Below are positions 7,322-16,090 of a stretch of DNA of 37,587 nt, in pieces. The notes under the pieces were generated by a model. That model had not been told where the DNA came from and made no database searches. It worked only from the letters and a program-made list of their open reading frames with translations. The translations under genes and the position numbers were made by a program. Source of the DNA: an uncultured Clostridia bacterium (GTDB lineage Bacteria; Bacillota; Clostridia; TANB77; CAG-508); NCBI GenBank assembly GCA_949948835.1, contig CATLHF010000014.1, positions 1 through 37,587 of the forward strand, given 5' to 3'. The stretch's first letter is position 1, and each line of letters opens with the position of its first letter.

Positions 7322-8404
7322 TTATTCTGAAATACTAGGATCTTGCAAATCATATTTTCTTACAAAATCTTTTGTATCACTATTTTCTCTTACAACTTCA
7401 GATTTGTTTTTTCTTAAGAATTCAATAATTTGGTAAACATCAATCCAAATTTGATTTACTCCGTCTTTTTGACATTCATCAAAAATAAGTTGCATTCCAA
7501 AATGGAGATGAGGAACATTAATATTATTTACATTTTCTTTTGTGCTATATCCAGTCATACCAAGATAACCAATTACATCACCTGCTTTTACAATCTGACC
7601 TTCCTGTAAGTCTTTAACATAAGGGTGGTCTTTACGAAGATGAGCATAATAGTAATAACGTTTTTTATCAAAACTACGGATTCCAATTCGCCATCCACCA
7701 TATTGGTTCCAACCAAGTGCTTCTACAATTCCAGATTCGACTGCAATAATTGGAGTACCAATAGCACCCATTAAATCATTTCCTAAATGAACACGTTTAA
7801 ACCCATAGGACCTTGCATTTCCAAAATCATCGTAATGACTAAAACTGTAATTTTTAGCAATCGGAAGGAAGGCTTTTACACCATATTTTTTGATATAAGT
7901 TTTTTCTTCTGTTCCTGCATTAGGAACTTCTATTTCATATTCTCCAATAAACTCATGTAGAATAGCATCAAAGGCTTGATAGTAATAAGCATAATTTTTC
8001 ATATTCTTGGTTAATTCTTCCATCGTAGCACCATCTTTTAACTTATTTGTCAAAGAAATTAAATCATTTTGCTGAAATTTTTTAAAATTTCCACCATATT
8101 TACAAGCAAGATAAGAAAGAAGCTCAATCCAATTAAATTGTACTGCTTCTCCGTTATTATGAGAATTAATATCAAACTTTGAAGTCTTATCTAAAACGTC
8201 ATAAGTAGCATTAAAATCGACCCACTTAATATAATTCTTTTTTGTAGTTTCTTCTATCGTATTTCCCCAAATTAATCCAGAAGAATTAACAGGAAGAGAG
8301 ATAGGATATAAGGCAGATACCACAATTAAAATAAGCAAAATAGAAATTACAATACTTACAAATAGTAAATACGATTTATTGATTTTAACAGAACGAATAA
8401 ACAA
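7322..8404 (-). CDS. M23-family cell-wall peptidase, membrane anchored
   Basis: 360 residues with one membrane anchor (about 11-33), a non-catalytic region (about 40-190) and a C-terminal LytM/M23 domain. Zinc ligands are H206 and D210 in HLGND and H301 in PHLHFG; H299 and H255 (AHLRKDH) are the likely catalytic His residues. All key residues are present, so it is probably an active endopeptidase acting on peptidoglycan cross-links at the outer face. Unlike SpoIIQ, which often lacks catalytic residues, this looks intact. First gene of the unit with the deacetylase. Confidence 0.88.
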   Translation of the reverse strand: MFIRSVKINKSYLLFVSIVISILLILIVVSALYPISLPVNSSGLIWGNTIEETTKKNYIKWVDFNATYDVLDKTSKFDINSHNNGEAVQFNWIELLSYLACKYGGNFKKFQQNDLISLTNKLKDGATMEELTKNMKNYAYYYQAFDAILHEFIGEYEIEVPNAGTEEKTYIKKYGVKAFLPIAKNYSFSHYDDFGNARSYGFKRVHLGNDLMGAIGTPIIAVESGIVEALGWNQYGGWRIGIRSFDKKRYYYYAHLRKDHPYVKDLQEGQIVKAGDVIGYLGMTGYSTKENVNNINVPHLHFGMQLIFDECQKDGVNQIWIDVYQIIEFLRKNKSEVVRENSDTKDFVRKYDLQDPSISE

Positions 8405-8485
8405 TCGAATACACCTCGTAATATGTATATGAAAACAAAGAAAATATATGCATTGCTACAATGATACATGTTTTACATAAAGTGA

Positions 8486-8514
8486 TTGCGTTATTTAACA
8501 TAATGAGGTATAAT
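8486..8514 (+). promoter_or_regulatory. Promoter of the foreign-looking 144-residue gene
   Basis: TTGCGT (8486-8491), 17-base spacer, TATAAT (8509-8514). The promoter looks native in layout although the coding sequence behind it does not. Confidence 0.7.
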
Positions 8515-8587
8515 AGTAGCATAAACTGATTTGAAAATTCTCTCCCAAACAAATTGGTTTAAATAAAAAGAATAAAGGAGAAGGACT

Positions 8588-9022
8588 ATGGAAAGACAAG
8601 AGGCAGTAAAATTTATTCAAAAAGAAACAAAGCGGTTAAGGGAAGAAGAACACATCGATGACTTATTCAAGGCAAATCGTTCAGAAGAATTGGCGGCAGT
8701 TGAATGCCATACGTCAAAGAAGTTTTCTGATTTCCTCATGGAATCTGATTATGAGCTTATGTTGACAGACGAAGAGATTGCAGAAGGTAGTTGCATGGCA
8801 ACTGCTATGTGGGGAACGTCTTCATATTTAAACAATGCTCAGCTTTTTACGGATGTGGAGCACTTTGCACACAGGTTAGCAAGGGAAGCTGGAGATCCGG
8901 GTAAGAACGTTGCAGCACAAATGCTTGATGGAGAAGAACTTTTCGACATACCTTCGGAAGATTTCTTCTCAACTAAGTATGCAGAAGAGTATGATGAAAA
9001 GTATGGATTGGGAAAGTTCTAA
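8588..9022 (+). CDS. Unknown acidic protein, atypical codon use
   Basis: 144 residues, acidic and soluble, no membrane segment and no family I recognise. Features are a charged N-terminus (KETKRLREEEH), a central GSCMATAMWGTSSYL stretch and an EEYDEKYGLGKF end. Codon and base use differ clearly from the neighbours: CTT, CTC, CCG, GCG and AGG codons are common and the gene is much richer in GC. It carries the only zero-frame CGG in the window (codon 16, 8633-8635) that is not at a frameshift; skipping the C there would give GGT then TAA. This suggests recent transfer into the genome. AAAGGAGAAGG site precedes the start. Confidence 0.75.
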   Translation: MERQEAVKFIQKETKRLREEEHIDDLFKANRSEELAAVECHTSKKFSDFLMESDYELMLTDEEIAEGSCMATAMWGTSSYLNNAQLFTDVEHFAHRLAREAGDPGKNVAAQMLDGEELFDIPSEDFFSTKYAEEYDEKYGLGKF

Positions 9023-9078
9023 GCAAGCAGCAAATAAAAATTGAATATTAAAGGGAGAGAGGGTTAAAAAGTTTAACA

Positions 9079-9123
9079 AGCAGAAGACCAACATTAGTTT
9101 TATAATAATGTTGGTCTTCTGCT
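9079..9123. other. Perfect 18-base hairpin without T-run
   Basis: Arms 9079-9096 and 9106-9123 pair perfectly around a 9-base loop, between the foreign-looking gene and the AraC promoter. Neither strand has a T-run after it, so it is a weak candidate for intrinsic termination; it may stabilise the 3' end of the upstream mRNA. Confidence 0.6.
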
Positions 9124-9139
9124 GTGTGATGCGGCTCTA

Positions 9140-9168
9140 TTTACAAATCAGTACATCTATGCTATTAT
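9140..9168 (+). promoter_or_regulatory. Promoter of the AraC-type regulator
   Basis: TTTACA (9140-9145), 17-base spacer, TATTAT (9163-9168). The -10 box overlaps the ATG at 9167, so that ATG cannot be the start; the TTG at 9188 with AAGGTGAG is. Confidence 0.6.
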
Positions 9169-9187
9169 GTTACATAAGGTGAGAAAC

Positions 9188-10036
9188 TTGAAAAATTATA
9201 ATGAAGTATTAAATCAAGTCATTGAAGATATAGAAAGTCATTTAACAGAAGAAATTGATTATAAAGAAATTGCAAAAATAGCAGGGATAACAGATTATGC
9301 ATTACAAAGGATTTTTTCTTTTTTGGTTGGTGATATGACATTAACAGAATATGTTAGAAAAAGAAGACTTTCTTGTGCTATGCAAGAGTTAGCAAAAGGA
9401 GAAAAAGTAATTGATGTAGCATTGAAATACCAATATGATTCACCAATTTCCTTTACAAGAGCATTTAAGAAAATGTATGACATAGCACCAAGCAAAGCAA
9501 AACAAACCCCTAATTCATTAAAGATATTTCCTAAATTAACATTTGATAATATTAAGGTCCCATCTCAAAAACTAGAATATAGAATCGTTCCATTAGAACA
9601 ACAAACATTTTATGGGAAAAGTACAAAACTGATTAAAACAACTAATTCAAGAACAATTGCAGAATTATGGGATAAGGTACACCAAGATGGAACATTAGAT
9701 TATATAAAACGAACTTCAACTTCATTTTATTATGGAGCATCCATTTATACGAACATAGAAGAGATGAGAATGGGTCAAGAAGAAGATAAAATGCATTATT
9801 ATATTTTAGGAAAAGAAAAACGACAGGATTTTTCAAAGGTAGTGATACCAAAAGCAACATGGGCTTTATTTAAAGTAGATTCAAATAAGCAAAAAGATAT
9901 TTTAGAAACAATTAATCAGATTTTTTTAAAGTGGTTACCAAACTCTGAATATGAATATGTCTATCCTTATTACAATATTGAAATTTATTATAATAACTGG
10001 TGTGAATACGGAATACCAGTTAAGAAGAAACAATAA
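9188..10036 (+). CDS. AraC-family regulator with effector-binding domain
   Basis: 282 residues from the TTG at 9188 (AAGGTGAG 4 bases upstream; the earlier ATG lies inside the -10 box). N-terminal double helix-turn-helix: DYKEIAKIAGITDYALQRIF then VIDVALKYQYDSPISFTRAFKKMY.IAPSKAK, the AraC signature. The C-terminal half (about 120-282) fits the GyrI-like/BacR effector-binding domain, ending WLP.SEYEY......EIYYNN....E..IPVKKK. Such proteins often sense small hydrophobic compounds. The ABC exporter genes directly downstream on the same strand are the likely target, though a terminator separates them. Confidence 0.88.
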   Translation: MKNYNEVLNQVIEDIESHLTEEIDYKEIAKIAGITDYALQRIFSFLVGDMTLTEYVRKRRLSCAMQELAKGEKVIDVALKYQYDSPISFTRAFKKMYDIAPSKAKQTPNSLKIFPKLTFDNIKVPSQKLEYRIVPLEQQTFYGKSTKLIKTTNSRTIAELWDKVHQDGTLDYIKRTSTSFYYGASIYTNIEEMRMGQEEDKMHYYILGKEKRQDFSKVVIPKATWALFKVDSNKQKDILETINQIFLKWLPNSEYEYVYPYYNIEIYYNNWCEYGIPVKKKQ

Positions 10037-10070
10037 ACCAAACTTTTTTAGATAATAAAAAGTTTGGTTT
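10035..10070 (+). terminator. Terminator after the AraC gene
   Basis: AAACCAAACTTTTT pairs with AAAAAGTTTGGTTT across a short loop, followed by TTGTTTTT. Confidence 0.85.
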
Positions 10071-10127
10071 TTGTTTTTATGTAACGATATAATAAAGATA
10101 TCAATCATAAAAAGTAAGGAATAAGAA

Positions 10128-11871
10128 ATGAAGAAGAAAAAAATAATAATAGATTCACTTTTTAATACAAAACGATATATGTTAATAATACCATTATTAA
10201 GTGCAGCAATTACATTTTTAGAATTACAAATACCTATGTGTATTAAATATGGAATAGATGGGATTGCTTTCGGAGATATGAGTGTAATTCCTAATTTTTT
10301 AATAAGATGGTTTGGAACAGAAAAAATCCAAAACATACTAATACTTTCAATTTATTTAATTTTTATTTATTTATGTATTTCAGCAATATCATATATACGT
10401 AGTCAAATTACCTCTAAATTTACACTGAAGATAAATTATAATGTTCGCATGACAATTTTTAAACATATTCAAAATCTGGAGTATGAAAGTTACTATTCCT
10501 ATGACAAAAACGAAATGTTACAAAGAATTAGAGATGATGCTAATACATTTTCAAACTTTTTTCAAACAAGTTTGAACTTAATATTAGATAGTTTCTTTAT
10601 TATAATTTATGTTATTTATCAAGGAATGATATTAAATACAGTTATTACCATTTACATTATTATTAGTGTAAGCGCTATTTTGCTATTTGGAATTTGGTAT
10701 TTTAATAAACTAGGACATAAAATTAGAAAAATGGTAAAAAGTAATAAAGAAATGCTAGCAAAAACAACTTACTGTGTAAATAATTTTAAGATGATACGTA
10801 TGTTTAACAAACAAGAAAGTGAAATGGGACAATATGATACATTAAACGAAGTTCATGTAAAAGACCAAAGAAGATTTATTAATCTAGTGTTATTTCACGA
10901 AATTATTACAGACCACATTCAATATTTAGCGAGCCCTATTATTTTTATGATTGGCGGAATATTAGTTATAAAACGGAAGCTTAAGCTTAGGCTCTCTTAC
11001 CGTTCTTGTGAGCTTTGCACAAACGGTTATGGGCTATTTTGTTCGTTTAGGCAATAATTTAGATGAGATTGACAATTTTATTGTTATAAATAAATTATTA
11101 AATCGACTATTTAATCTTCAAGAAGAAAAGAAAGTAAACGAAAGTAAGGTTGAGAAATTAAAAGAATTAATATTATTTAATCTTAAAATAGAAGTAGGAG
11201 AAAAAGAAATACTAAATAATATTAATCTACATATAAAGCCAGGAGAGAAAATAGCAATTGTAGGAGAAAATGGAAGTGGAAAAAGTATATTTGTAAAAAC
11301 CCTTTTAGGTTTTTATAATTATGAAGGGGATATCTATTTTAATCATCATCACATTGAAAATCATAATAAACAAATATTACGAAATGAAATTGCTTTTGTA
11401 CCAGAAGATCCTTTTATTTTTTCTGGCACAATTCGTGAAAATATTGATTTTGAACACAAATTAGAACAAGAAGAATTAAACAATATTATAAGTACAGTAA
11501 GTTTAAAAATGGATATTGAACAGTTTGATAAAAAAGAAGAAACATACGTAGGCGAAAAAGGAATCACATTATCTGGTGGGCAGAAACAAAGAATTGCATT
11601 AGCAAGAGCAATTGCTAGTGATAAACCAATTTTATTACTAGATGAGGCAATAAATAAGTTAGATGAAAAAACAAAAATTGAAGTATTTAAAAATGTAGTA
11701 GTAGATAATAGTAAGACAGTTATACTAATTACTCATGATTTTTCATTATTGGAGAAAATGAATCAAATCGTATTTTTCAATAATGGGACAACATATGTAG
11801 GAACTCATGAAGAATTAATAAAAAATAAAGATTATAGAAATATGATGGAAATAAATAAGGATAAGGTATAA
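10128..11871 (+). CDS. ABC exporter half-transporter A, needs one +1 shift
   Basis: 580 residues after joining two frames. Six-helix type-I exporter membrane domain (about 1-320), then an ATPase domain with Walker A (GENGSGKS), LSGGQKQR signature, LLLDEAI Walker B and THDF switch. The Q-loop reads VPED rather than VPQD. The zero frame ends at 11057; the downstream frame starts inside the last helix. At codon 283 (CGG, 10974-10976) skipping the C gives VIKGSLSLGSLTVLVSFAQ, the usual ..G.LTLG.L.. link between helices 5 and 6. The partner gene begins 3 bases later, so the pair is a heterodimeric multidrug or peptide exporter. Confidence 0.85.
10974..10976 (+). other. CGG +1 recoding site 2 (ABC exporter A)
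   Basis: Zero-frame AAA-CGG-AAG. Without the C it reads AAA-GGA-AGC, giving IKGSLSLG, where Gly is the usual residue in this exporter family. Confidence 0.8.
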
Positions 11872-11874
11872 AAG

Positions 11875-13628
11875 ATGAAGAAAAATAAGTTATTTCAAAT
11901 GTATCGTTATAAAAACTACAATAAAAAAGTAAACTTTCTAATAGCTCTTATTATATTTTGTTTTGTTTTTGAAGTAATGACAATACCTTTTTTTACAAAG
12001 CAAATACTAGATGTTGAAATTCCAAATGAAAATATATGGCGGAATTCTTATTTTTGGTGGATTATACGCTATTGCTAATATGATATCATGTTACTTTGTT
12101 TTAAAATATTGTATTGTAAGGCTTAATTTGGGATATCAAATAACAGGAGAATTAAAGAAAGACATTTTTCACAAACTAATGCAAATTGATACGAAATTTT
12201 ATGACCAAAATACAACAGGGACAATTCTACAATTCTTATCAAATGATGCAAAAGATGCAGGAGAATTTATGCCATGGATTGCAGTAGAAATGTTTGTTAT
12301 GGGGTTATTTCGAAGCCTTGCTTTTTCTATATTATTGCTAGTAACTAATATACAAATAGGAATGGGAATTGTTATTAGTTATTTGTTGGGAATTTTTGTA
12401 ACTATTCTATTAAACCGAAAGACCATTACTTTACTAAAGAAAGTACGTCTTATTACAATCGAAGTATTAAACCAAATGAACGAGGGGATTAGTGGATTTA
12501 CAACAATTAAAAGCTCGCAAATTGAAAAAGAGAAAATTGAAAAACTAGATGAAACGATACAAGAATATAATAAGGTATCACAAAAATTAAATAAACAGAT
12601 TGCATTTTATAATGCAATGTTTACAATTATTACTGCATGTTCGTTCATATGGCTAATAACTGTAGGAACTATAGGGTTAACAAAAGGAATTATCAGTTAT
12701 GGTCTTGTTATGATTATGATAGAATGGAGAGATACATTAGAATCGGATATACACTGGTTTTTGAAGCATCTTACTAACTTTAGCCGTTGTTATATGGCGT
12801 TTTGTAAAATATTAGATTTTTTAAATATTGAAGACATAGAAAAGACGAAAGAGGGAAAACAAGTAAATAAAATTACATCTATTGAATTTGAAAATGTAGA
12901 ATTTGGATATAATGAACATCAAAAAGTATTAGAAAAATTTAATTTAAAAATTGGACCAAAACAACAAATTGCATTAGTTGGAAGAACAGGAAGTGGAAAA
13001 AGTACTATTGTTAATCTAATATGTGGGTTTTATAAGGCAACAAATGGAAGTATTTTGATAAATAAGGAAGAAATACGGAGATTATAATTTACAAAGTCTA
13101 CGTGCAAAAATTGGATATGTTATGCAAGATGTTACTATACTAAAAAATACAATTATAGATAATATTCGTTATGCAAATGAAGCAATTTCAGAAGAAGAAA
13201 TAGAAGAGATTTTTAAGAAACTAAACTTACACGAAAAAATAATGAGTTTACCAGATGCTTATGAAACTGATATTTATCATAATCCAGACATTTTATCGAA
13301 AGGGGAAAAACAGTTAATTAATTTTGCAAGAATTATGGCAATTAATCCAGATGTAATTATTTTAGATGAGGTAACTTCATCTCTTAGTTATCGTTCAGAA
13401 ATGCTATTAAAAAACGCAATGAGACAAATTACAAAAGGCAAAATAGCTATTATTATTGCACACAGATTATCAACCATACAAGAGTGTAATCAAATTATTG
13501 TATTAGAAAAGGGAAATATTATTGAACAAGGAACACACCAGGAATTATTAGCAAAAAAGGGTGAGTATTATAAATTGGCAGATCGAAATATAGAAACTAA
13601 AATAAATCACTATGACTACCAGTTCTAG
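11875..13628 (+). CDS. ABC exporter half-transporter B, needs two +1 shifts
   Basis: 583 residues after joining three frames; normal half-exporter length and almost equal to subunit A. Shift 1 at codon 56 (12040-12042) joins IPNENIW to GILIFGGLYAIANMI inside the first helical region. Shift 2 (13076-13078) joins NKEEI to GDYNLQSLRAKIGYVMQD, restoring the Walker A to Q-loop stretch. Walker A is GRTGSGKST; the signature LSKGEKQ is degenerate while Walker B plus catalytic Glu (IILDEVTSS) and the switch His (AHRLST) are intact, as in YheH/YheI-like heterodimers with one weak site. The 3' end overlaps the convergent yafQ-like toxin gene by 32 bases. Confidence 0.86.
12040..12042 (+). other. CGG +1 recoding site 3 (ABC exporter B, first)
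   Basis: Zero-frame TGG-CGG-AAT; without the C, TGG-GGA-ATT. The P-site would be tRNA-Trp on TGG, which cannot re-pair with GGC, so simple P-site slippage is unlikely here. Confidence 0.8.
13076..13078 (+). other. CGG +1 recoding site 4 (ABC exporter B, second)
   Basis: Zero-frame ATA-CGG-AGA-TTA-TAA; without the C, ATA-GGA-GAT-TAT-AAT. A stop lies three codons after CGG in the zero frame. Confidence 0.82.
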
Positions 13629-13872
13629 TAAGATATAATATTAATTCACTTTCAGAAATTTCATATACTAGCAGCCAATCGGAAGTAATATGACATTCTC
13701 TACAATTAGAATAATTACCAGATAAAGCATGGTCTTTATTTATTGTGGGGAGTTTTTGACCATTTGCTAAAGTGTTTACAATGATTTCAAGTAGAGAAAT
13801 GTCATAACCTCTTTTAATGGCTAATTTTAAATCTTTTTTGAATTTGTTAGAAGGTACAATGTTATATTTCAT
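13597..13872 (-). CDS. yafQ: YafQ/RelE-family mRNA-cleaving toxin
   Basis: 91 residues of the RelE/ParE superfamily, YafQ branch. These toxins cleave mRNA on the ribosome. Marks are an N-terminal S.KFKKDLKLAIKRGYD helix, LPTINKDHALSGNYSNCRECHI in the middle, DWLLVYEI and a final TRTGSHSDLF. The conserved His in DHALSG and ECHI and the end GSH..LF fit active YafQ. The start overlaps the end of the dinJ-like gene by 11 bases, so translation is coupled. Its 3' end overlaps the convergent ABC gene, which could set up transcriptional interference. Confidence 0.9.
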   Translation of the reverse strand: MKYNIVPSNKFKKDLKLAIKRGYDISLLEIIVNTLANGQKLPTINKDHALSGNYSNCRECHITSDWLLVYEISESELILYLTRTGSHSDLF

Positions 13873-14140
13873 TTTGCACCTCCTCTACAAGTTCGGAAAA
13901 GGAAGAATACGTTTTTTTATTAGGATTTTTCTTCATTTCTTGCACTTCTTGAATTGCTAATTTTGTTTCTTCATTTGGTATATCCCTTGATAAAATAAAA
14001 GGTATTCTTTGTTCACGAACAGATTGTTTAATGAAAGAAATAAGAGCAGTTGTCATATTTAAACCCAAAGCGGAAAATAAGTCTTCTGCTTGTTTTTTTA
14101 ATTCTTCATCCATACGAATTGTCACATTTGTAGTAGCCAT
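13862..14140 (-). CDS. dinJ: DinJ/RelB-family antitoxin
   Basis: 92 residues. N-terminal ribbon-helix-helix part TNVTIRMDEELKKQAEDLFSALGLNMTTALISFIKQ binds DNA and autoregulates. The C-terminal part from about residue 50 (RIPF.LSRDIPNEET..AIQE..) wraps and neutralises the toxin. Start ATG with AAGGAGATGAT upstream. A promoter and repeated TATGTACA sites precede it. Confidence 0.9.
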   Translation of the reverse strand: MATTNVTIRMDEELKKQAEDLFSALGLNMTTALISFIKQSVREQRIPFILSRDIPNEETKLAIQEVQEMKKNPNKKTYSSFSELVEEVQNEI

Positions 14141-14161
14141 ATTATCATCTCCTTTCTTGTA

Positions 14162-14214
14162 ATTTTACTATATTATATGTGCAATGTCAATACTATGTAC
14201 ATATAGTATGTACA
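14162..14214 (-). promoter_or_regulatory. Promoter and operator of the dinJ-yafQ unit
   Basis: On the minus strand TTGACA (plus 14185-14190), 17-base spacer, TAAAAT (14162-14167). Just upstream two TATGTACA copies start 13 bases apart (14194 and 14207), the first part of a TATGTACATA palindrome; these are likely antitoxin binding sites. Confidence 0.65.
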
Positions 14215-14264
14215 AATAAATTAAAATTATACGAAATATATATTAAAGAATAGACATAAAAACG

Positions 14265-14293
14265 TATACAACAAATTGTATATATGCTAAAAT
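14265..14293 (+). promoter_or_regulatory. Promoter of the MFS exporter with overlapping palindrome
   Basis: TATACA (14265-14270), 17-base spacer, TAAAAT (14288-14293). The -35 box lies in the palindrome TATACAA-CAAA-TTGTATA (14265-14282), a candidate repressor site. The cognate regulator is not identifiable. Confidence 0.5.
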
Positions 14294-14317
14294 AGAAGCG
14301 AAGGAGAGTGGACTTAA

Positions 14318-15514
14318 GTGAAGAACTTGAAAAAGATATTTGCAACAATATTTATAGGACAAACGATGTCGTTACTGACAAGTGCTATTGTTCAGTATGC
14401 AATTATTTGGTATATTACATTTAAAACAGGTTCTGCTATTGATTTAGCACTTGCTACAATTGCAGGGATTTTACCACAAATTTTATTAGGACCAATTGCA
14501 GGTGTCATTATAGACCGATTAGACCGAAAGAAAATTATGATGTATTCAGATGGTATGATTGCGATTGCGACACTTATTTTGGGTGTATTTTTCCTATATG
14601 GCGAGCCATCAATGACAGGAATGTATATTGTTTTGGCAATTCGTTCATTAGGAAGTACATTTCATTCGCCAAGTTTTACCGCCTCTATTCCAATGCTTGC
14701 ACCAAAAGATATGTTAGTAAAAATATCTGGGATTAACCAAATGATAAATTCAGTAACATTAATTGTAGCACCAATTCTTGCAGGAATTTTATTTGGAGCA
14801 ATTCCATTACCATATATTATTTTTTTAGATATTATTGGAGCAATATTTGGAATTGGAAGTATTGCAATTGTACAAATTCCCAATCCAGAAAAGAAAGAAG
14901 AAAAAAGCAATATTTTAAAGGAGATGAAGGAAGGATTTTTAGAAATAAGACAGTCGAAATTTTTATGGCTCTTAACCATCTACGTAATTGCTATTTGTCT
15001 TATTTTCATGCCAATTGCTTCTATGTATCCTCTAATTACCAAAAACTATTTTGGTTTGGAAGCAATTCACGTTAGTATTGTGGAAGTACTATTTTCCATA
15101 GGCATGCTAATTGGAGGAATTGCAATGGCAAAAGAAGTAGGATTTCGAAAAAAGCAATATACGATTTTAGTAGCAATGCTAATTTTTGCAGTAGCACTAA
15201 TTGCATCAGGACTTGTACCAACTTCAATGTTTTGGTTATTTGTTATATTAACGTTCATTATGGGAATAATGGGACCATTTTTTGAAGGACTATATACAGT
15301 TATCTTACAAACCAAAATAGAACCACAAAAGCAAGGACGAGTATTTTCAATTGTAATGAGTTTTATGCAACTCGCAACTCCAATTGGACTATTCTTAACA
15401 GCACCAATTGCAGAAAAAATAGGAGTAGAGAAAATGTTTGTAATTTCTGGAATATTTATGATAATCGCCTCTGTCGTAACAATGGGGTCAAAGACAATAC
15501 GAGATGAAAAATAA
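14318..15514 (+). CDS. MFS exporter (macrolide-efflux-like)
   Basis: 398 residues with about 12 hydrophobic segments. The MFS motif A, GVIIDRLDRKKIMMYSDG, lies at 62-79 between helices 2 and 3. The pattern, FATIFIGQTMSLLTSAIVQYAIIWYIT at the N-terminus and the motif A variant, is that of the MefA/YfiS-like drug-efflux branch. It likely exports drugs or toxic metabolites using the proton gradient. GTG start at 14318 with AAGGAGAGTGG upstream. It is monocistronic: a promoter with a palindrome before and a terminator after. No zero-frame CGG. Confidence 0.85.
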   Translation: MKNLKKIFATIFIGQTMSLLTSAIVQYAIIWYITFKTGSAIDLALATIAGILPQILLGPIAGVIIDRLDRKKIMMYSDGMIAIATLILGVFFLYGEPSMTGMYIVLAIRSLGSTFHSPSFTASIPMLAPKDMLVKISGINQMINSVTLIVAPILAGILFGAIPLPYIIFLDIIGAIFGIGSIAIVQIPNPEKKEEKSNILKEMKEGFLEIRQSKFLWLLTIYVIAICLIFMPIASMYPLITKNYFGLEAIHVSIVEVLFSIGMLIGGIAMAKEVGFRKKQYTILVAMLIFAVALIASGLVPTSMFWLFVILTFIMGIMGPFFEGLYTVILQTKIEPQKQGRVFSIVMSFMQLATPIGLFLTAPIAEKIGVEKMFVISGIFMIIASVVTMGSKTIRDEK

Positions 15515-15556
15515 AAGATGGCAAGATACGTTTTTTGTATTTTGCCATCTTTTTTA
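15513..15556 (+). terminator. Terminator after the MFS gene
   Basis: AAAAGATGGCAA and TTGCCATCTTTT pair around a loop, followed by T residues. Confidence 0.8.
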
Positions 15557-15593
15557 TCTTACTTAGAAAAAATAAAAAAATTTTAAAAAACTA

Positions 15594-15624
15594 TTGACTT
15601 AGAGCTAGCTCCAAATGATATATA
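15594..15624 (+). promoter_or_regulatory. MerR-type promoter with dyad in the spacer
   Basis: TTGACT (15594-15599), a long 19-base spacer and TATATA (15619-15624). The spacer holds the dyad TTAGAG-CTA-GCTCCAA. An over-long spacer with a dyad is the classic site at which MerR-type activators untwist the promoter, so the downstream operon is probably autoregulated. Confidence 0.7.
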
Positions 15625-15651
15625 ATAAGTAGACAAAAAAGGAGGGAGTAT

Positions 15652-16036
15652 ATGACAATTGCAGAAGTAGGCAAAAAATATGACCTAACACGGAGATACT
15701 ATACGATATTACGAAAAAATAGGACTAATTCCTGCTGTACCAAGAACCAAAAGTGGAATTCGAGATTTTGATGAAGAATCATGTAAATGGATTGAATTTA
15801 TGAAATGTATGCGAAATGCAGGCATGCCAATTGAGGTACTACTTGAGTATGTAAAATTGTTTCATCAAGGAAAGAAAACAGCAGATGCAAGAAGAGAATT
15901 GCTAATTGAACAAAGAAAAAGGTTAATCCAAAAGAAGGAAGAAATTGAAAAAACAATTGAACGATTAGATTACAAAATTACCGTATATAATGATATTGTA
16001 GCAGGAAAAAGAAAAGACTTTTTAGAAGAACCATAA
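15652..16036 (+). CDS. MerR-family regulator, needs one +1 shift
   Basis: 127 residues after joining frames. Start ATG 15652 with GGAGGG. The first 13 codons give MTIAEVGKKYDLT; at codon 14 (CGG, 15691-15693) skipping the C gives GDTIRYYEKIGLIPAVPR, the MerR winged-helix signature (L..DT.RYYE..GLI). Without the shift the gene ends in the wrong frame about 27 codons later and no regulator is made. The rest shows the WIEFMKCMRNAGMPIEVLLEYV..F helix pair and a coiled coil (RKRLIQKKEEIEKTIERLDYKI). No metal-binding Cys pattern, so it fits the small-molecule or stress-sensing MerR branch. First gene of an operon with DUF362, ECF-S and DUF1893. Confidence 0.87.
15691..15693 (+). other. CGG +1 recoding site 5 (MerR)
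   Basis: Zero-frame ACA-CGG-AGA; without the C, ACA-GGA-GAT-ACT-ATA-CGA-TAT, giving TGDTIRY. The downstream CGA in TIRYYE is an ordinary Arg codon, showing CGA is not affected. Confidence 0.85.
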
Positions 16037-16042
16037 ACGTAG

Positions 16043-16063
16043 GGGTTGCATATCATGCAACCC
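16043..16063. other. Intercistronic hairpin after merR
   Basis: GGGTTGCAT and ATGCAACCC pair across a 3-base loop. No T-run follows, so it more likely shapes mRNA stability or partial read-through than full termination. Confidence 0.5.
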
Positions 16064-16090
16064 AACTAATTGAAAGGAGAGAAATAAAAT

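Noticed and set aside
9167..9187. ATG at 9167 as start of the AraC regulator
   Set aside because: It overlaps a TATTAT -10 box with a well spaced -35; TTG 9188 has a proper ribosome site.
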